Positions 1 through 64,000 of a stretch of DNA of 64,000 bases are shown here, one piece after another. Source of the DNA: Fratercula arctica (Eukaryota; Chordata; Aves; Charadriiformes; Alcidae); assembly GCA_947846985.1 (NCBI GenBank), contig CANTUZ010000008.1:28043352-28107351 (forward strand). The letters run 5' to 3'. Position 1 is the first letter of the stretch. Each line of letters starts with the position of its first letter. Both the position numbers and the translations under genes were made by a program. A model generated the notes under the pieces. The model ran no database searches. It worked only from the letters and a program-made list of their open reading frames with translations, and was not told the DNA's origin.

Positions 1-507
1 AACTGCCAACTGCCTGACATGATGTGCAAGCACCCCTTTCTGAAATCAGAGGTTAGCGCAGGAAAGGCCTATCTCACCTTTTCCTGTTGAAGCGATTTAG
101 AAGTACATAGAACAAAAGGCAAGAAACACAGGAAGAAACTGACAGGAGCAGCTCAGGGTCATCCTCTGCAAGAAAAGAGACTAGACATTCTCTCTATTCT
201 AACTTTTTGCACCTCCCTTACTGCCTTCAGTAGAAGATACACATGTGCCTTTTTTTGTTGTTTTGTTACTGTGCCTTAAGGGGGTAGCGGATTCACAGAC
301 TGAATTCACAGATTGAAGAACTTTACATGATGAAGTTAAAAAGTATTATTACTATTTCTTATTAATTTAAATATTACAATAATTTTATAAGTCTGGTTGT
401 TAAACTGGATATACAGTAGAAAACTGTCTATAAAAATAATAATTGAAAAGGATGTTGAAAGAAGCTATTTAATGAAAATTATTATTTTATTTTTTTCTTT
501 TACTTAC

Positions 508-64000
<63,493 letters not shown>

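Overview
The window lies entirely inside one large vertebrate gene on the minus strand, an axonemal dynein heavy chain that best matches DNAH7, a monomeric inner-arm dynein of motile cilia and flagella. I traced 35 exons between 64000 and 508. Every one is bounded by GT-AG signals, the reading phase carries across all 34 junctions, and together they encode about 2,480 consecutive codons, roughly 60% of a ~4,000-residue family member. The 5' end of the gene lies beyond 64000 and the 3' end lies below position 1. Residue numbers in this annotation are counted from the first codon visible at 64000.

The organism is probably a bird. The main evidence is a fairly young CR1 LINE with typical avian CR1 3' sequence, plus several older CR1 relics, compact introns and AT-rich intronic DNA. 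A turtle or crocodilian cannot be excluded, because they carry related CR1s, and a near-complete hAT DNA transposon is somewhat unusual for a bird.

Layout from high to low coordinates, which is the direction of transcription: tail helices (64000-54373); linker (53796-39393); AAA1 (38924-34692); AAA2 (31335-24317); AAA3 (22909-13999); a conserved segment with an EF-hand-like loop followed by AAA4 (13010-11050); the stalk, as CC1 (10015-9685), microtubule-binding domain (6077-5731) and CC2 (4437-4257); and the start of AAA5 (2970-508). In dyneins AAA1 hydrolyses ATP, AAA2-AAA4 bind or regulate nucleotide, the linker swings over the ring, and the stalk carries nucleotide state to the microtubule-binding tip.

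The main non-genic feature is in the 6.4-kb intron at 56093-62537: a hAT-superfamily transposon (ZBED5/Buster-like transposase, about 57989-62187) with recognisable terminal inverted repeats and an imperfect 8-bp target duplication, into which a 1.7-kb 5'-truncated CR1 LINE has inserted. Older CR1-like relics lie near 7.8-8.4, 18.3 and 50.0-50.4 kb. No second gene, rRNA, tRNA or CRISPR array was recognised. I found no undescribed biological system. The best leads are a tandem splice acceptor whose downstream choice creates an immediate stop codon, the nested transposons, and a perfect 32-bp intronic hairpin.
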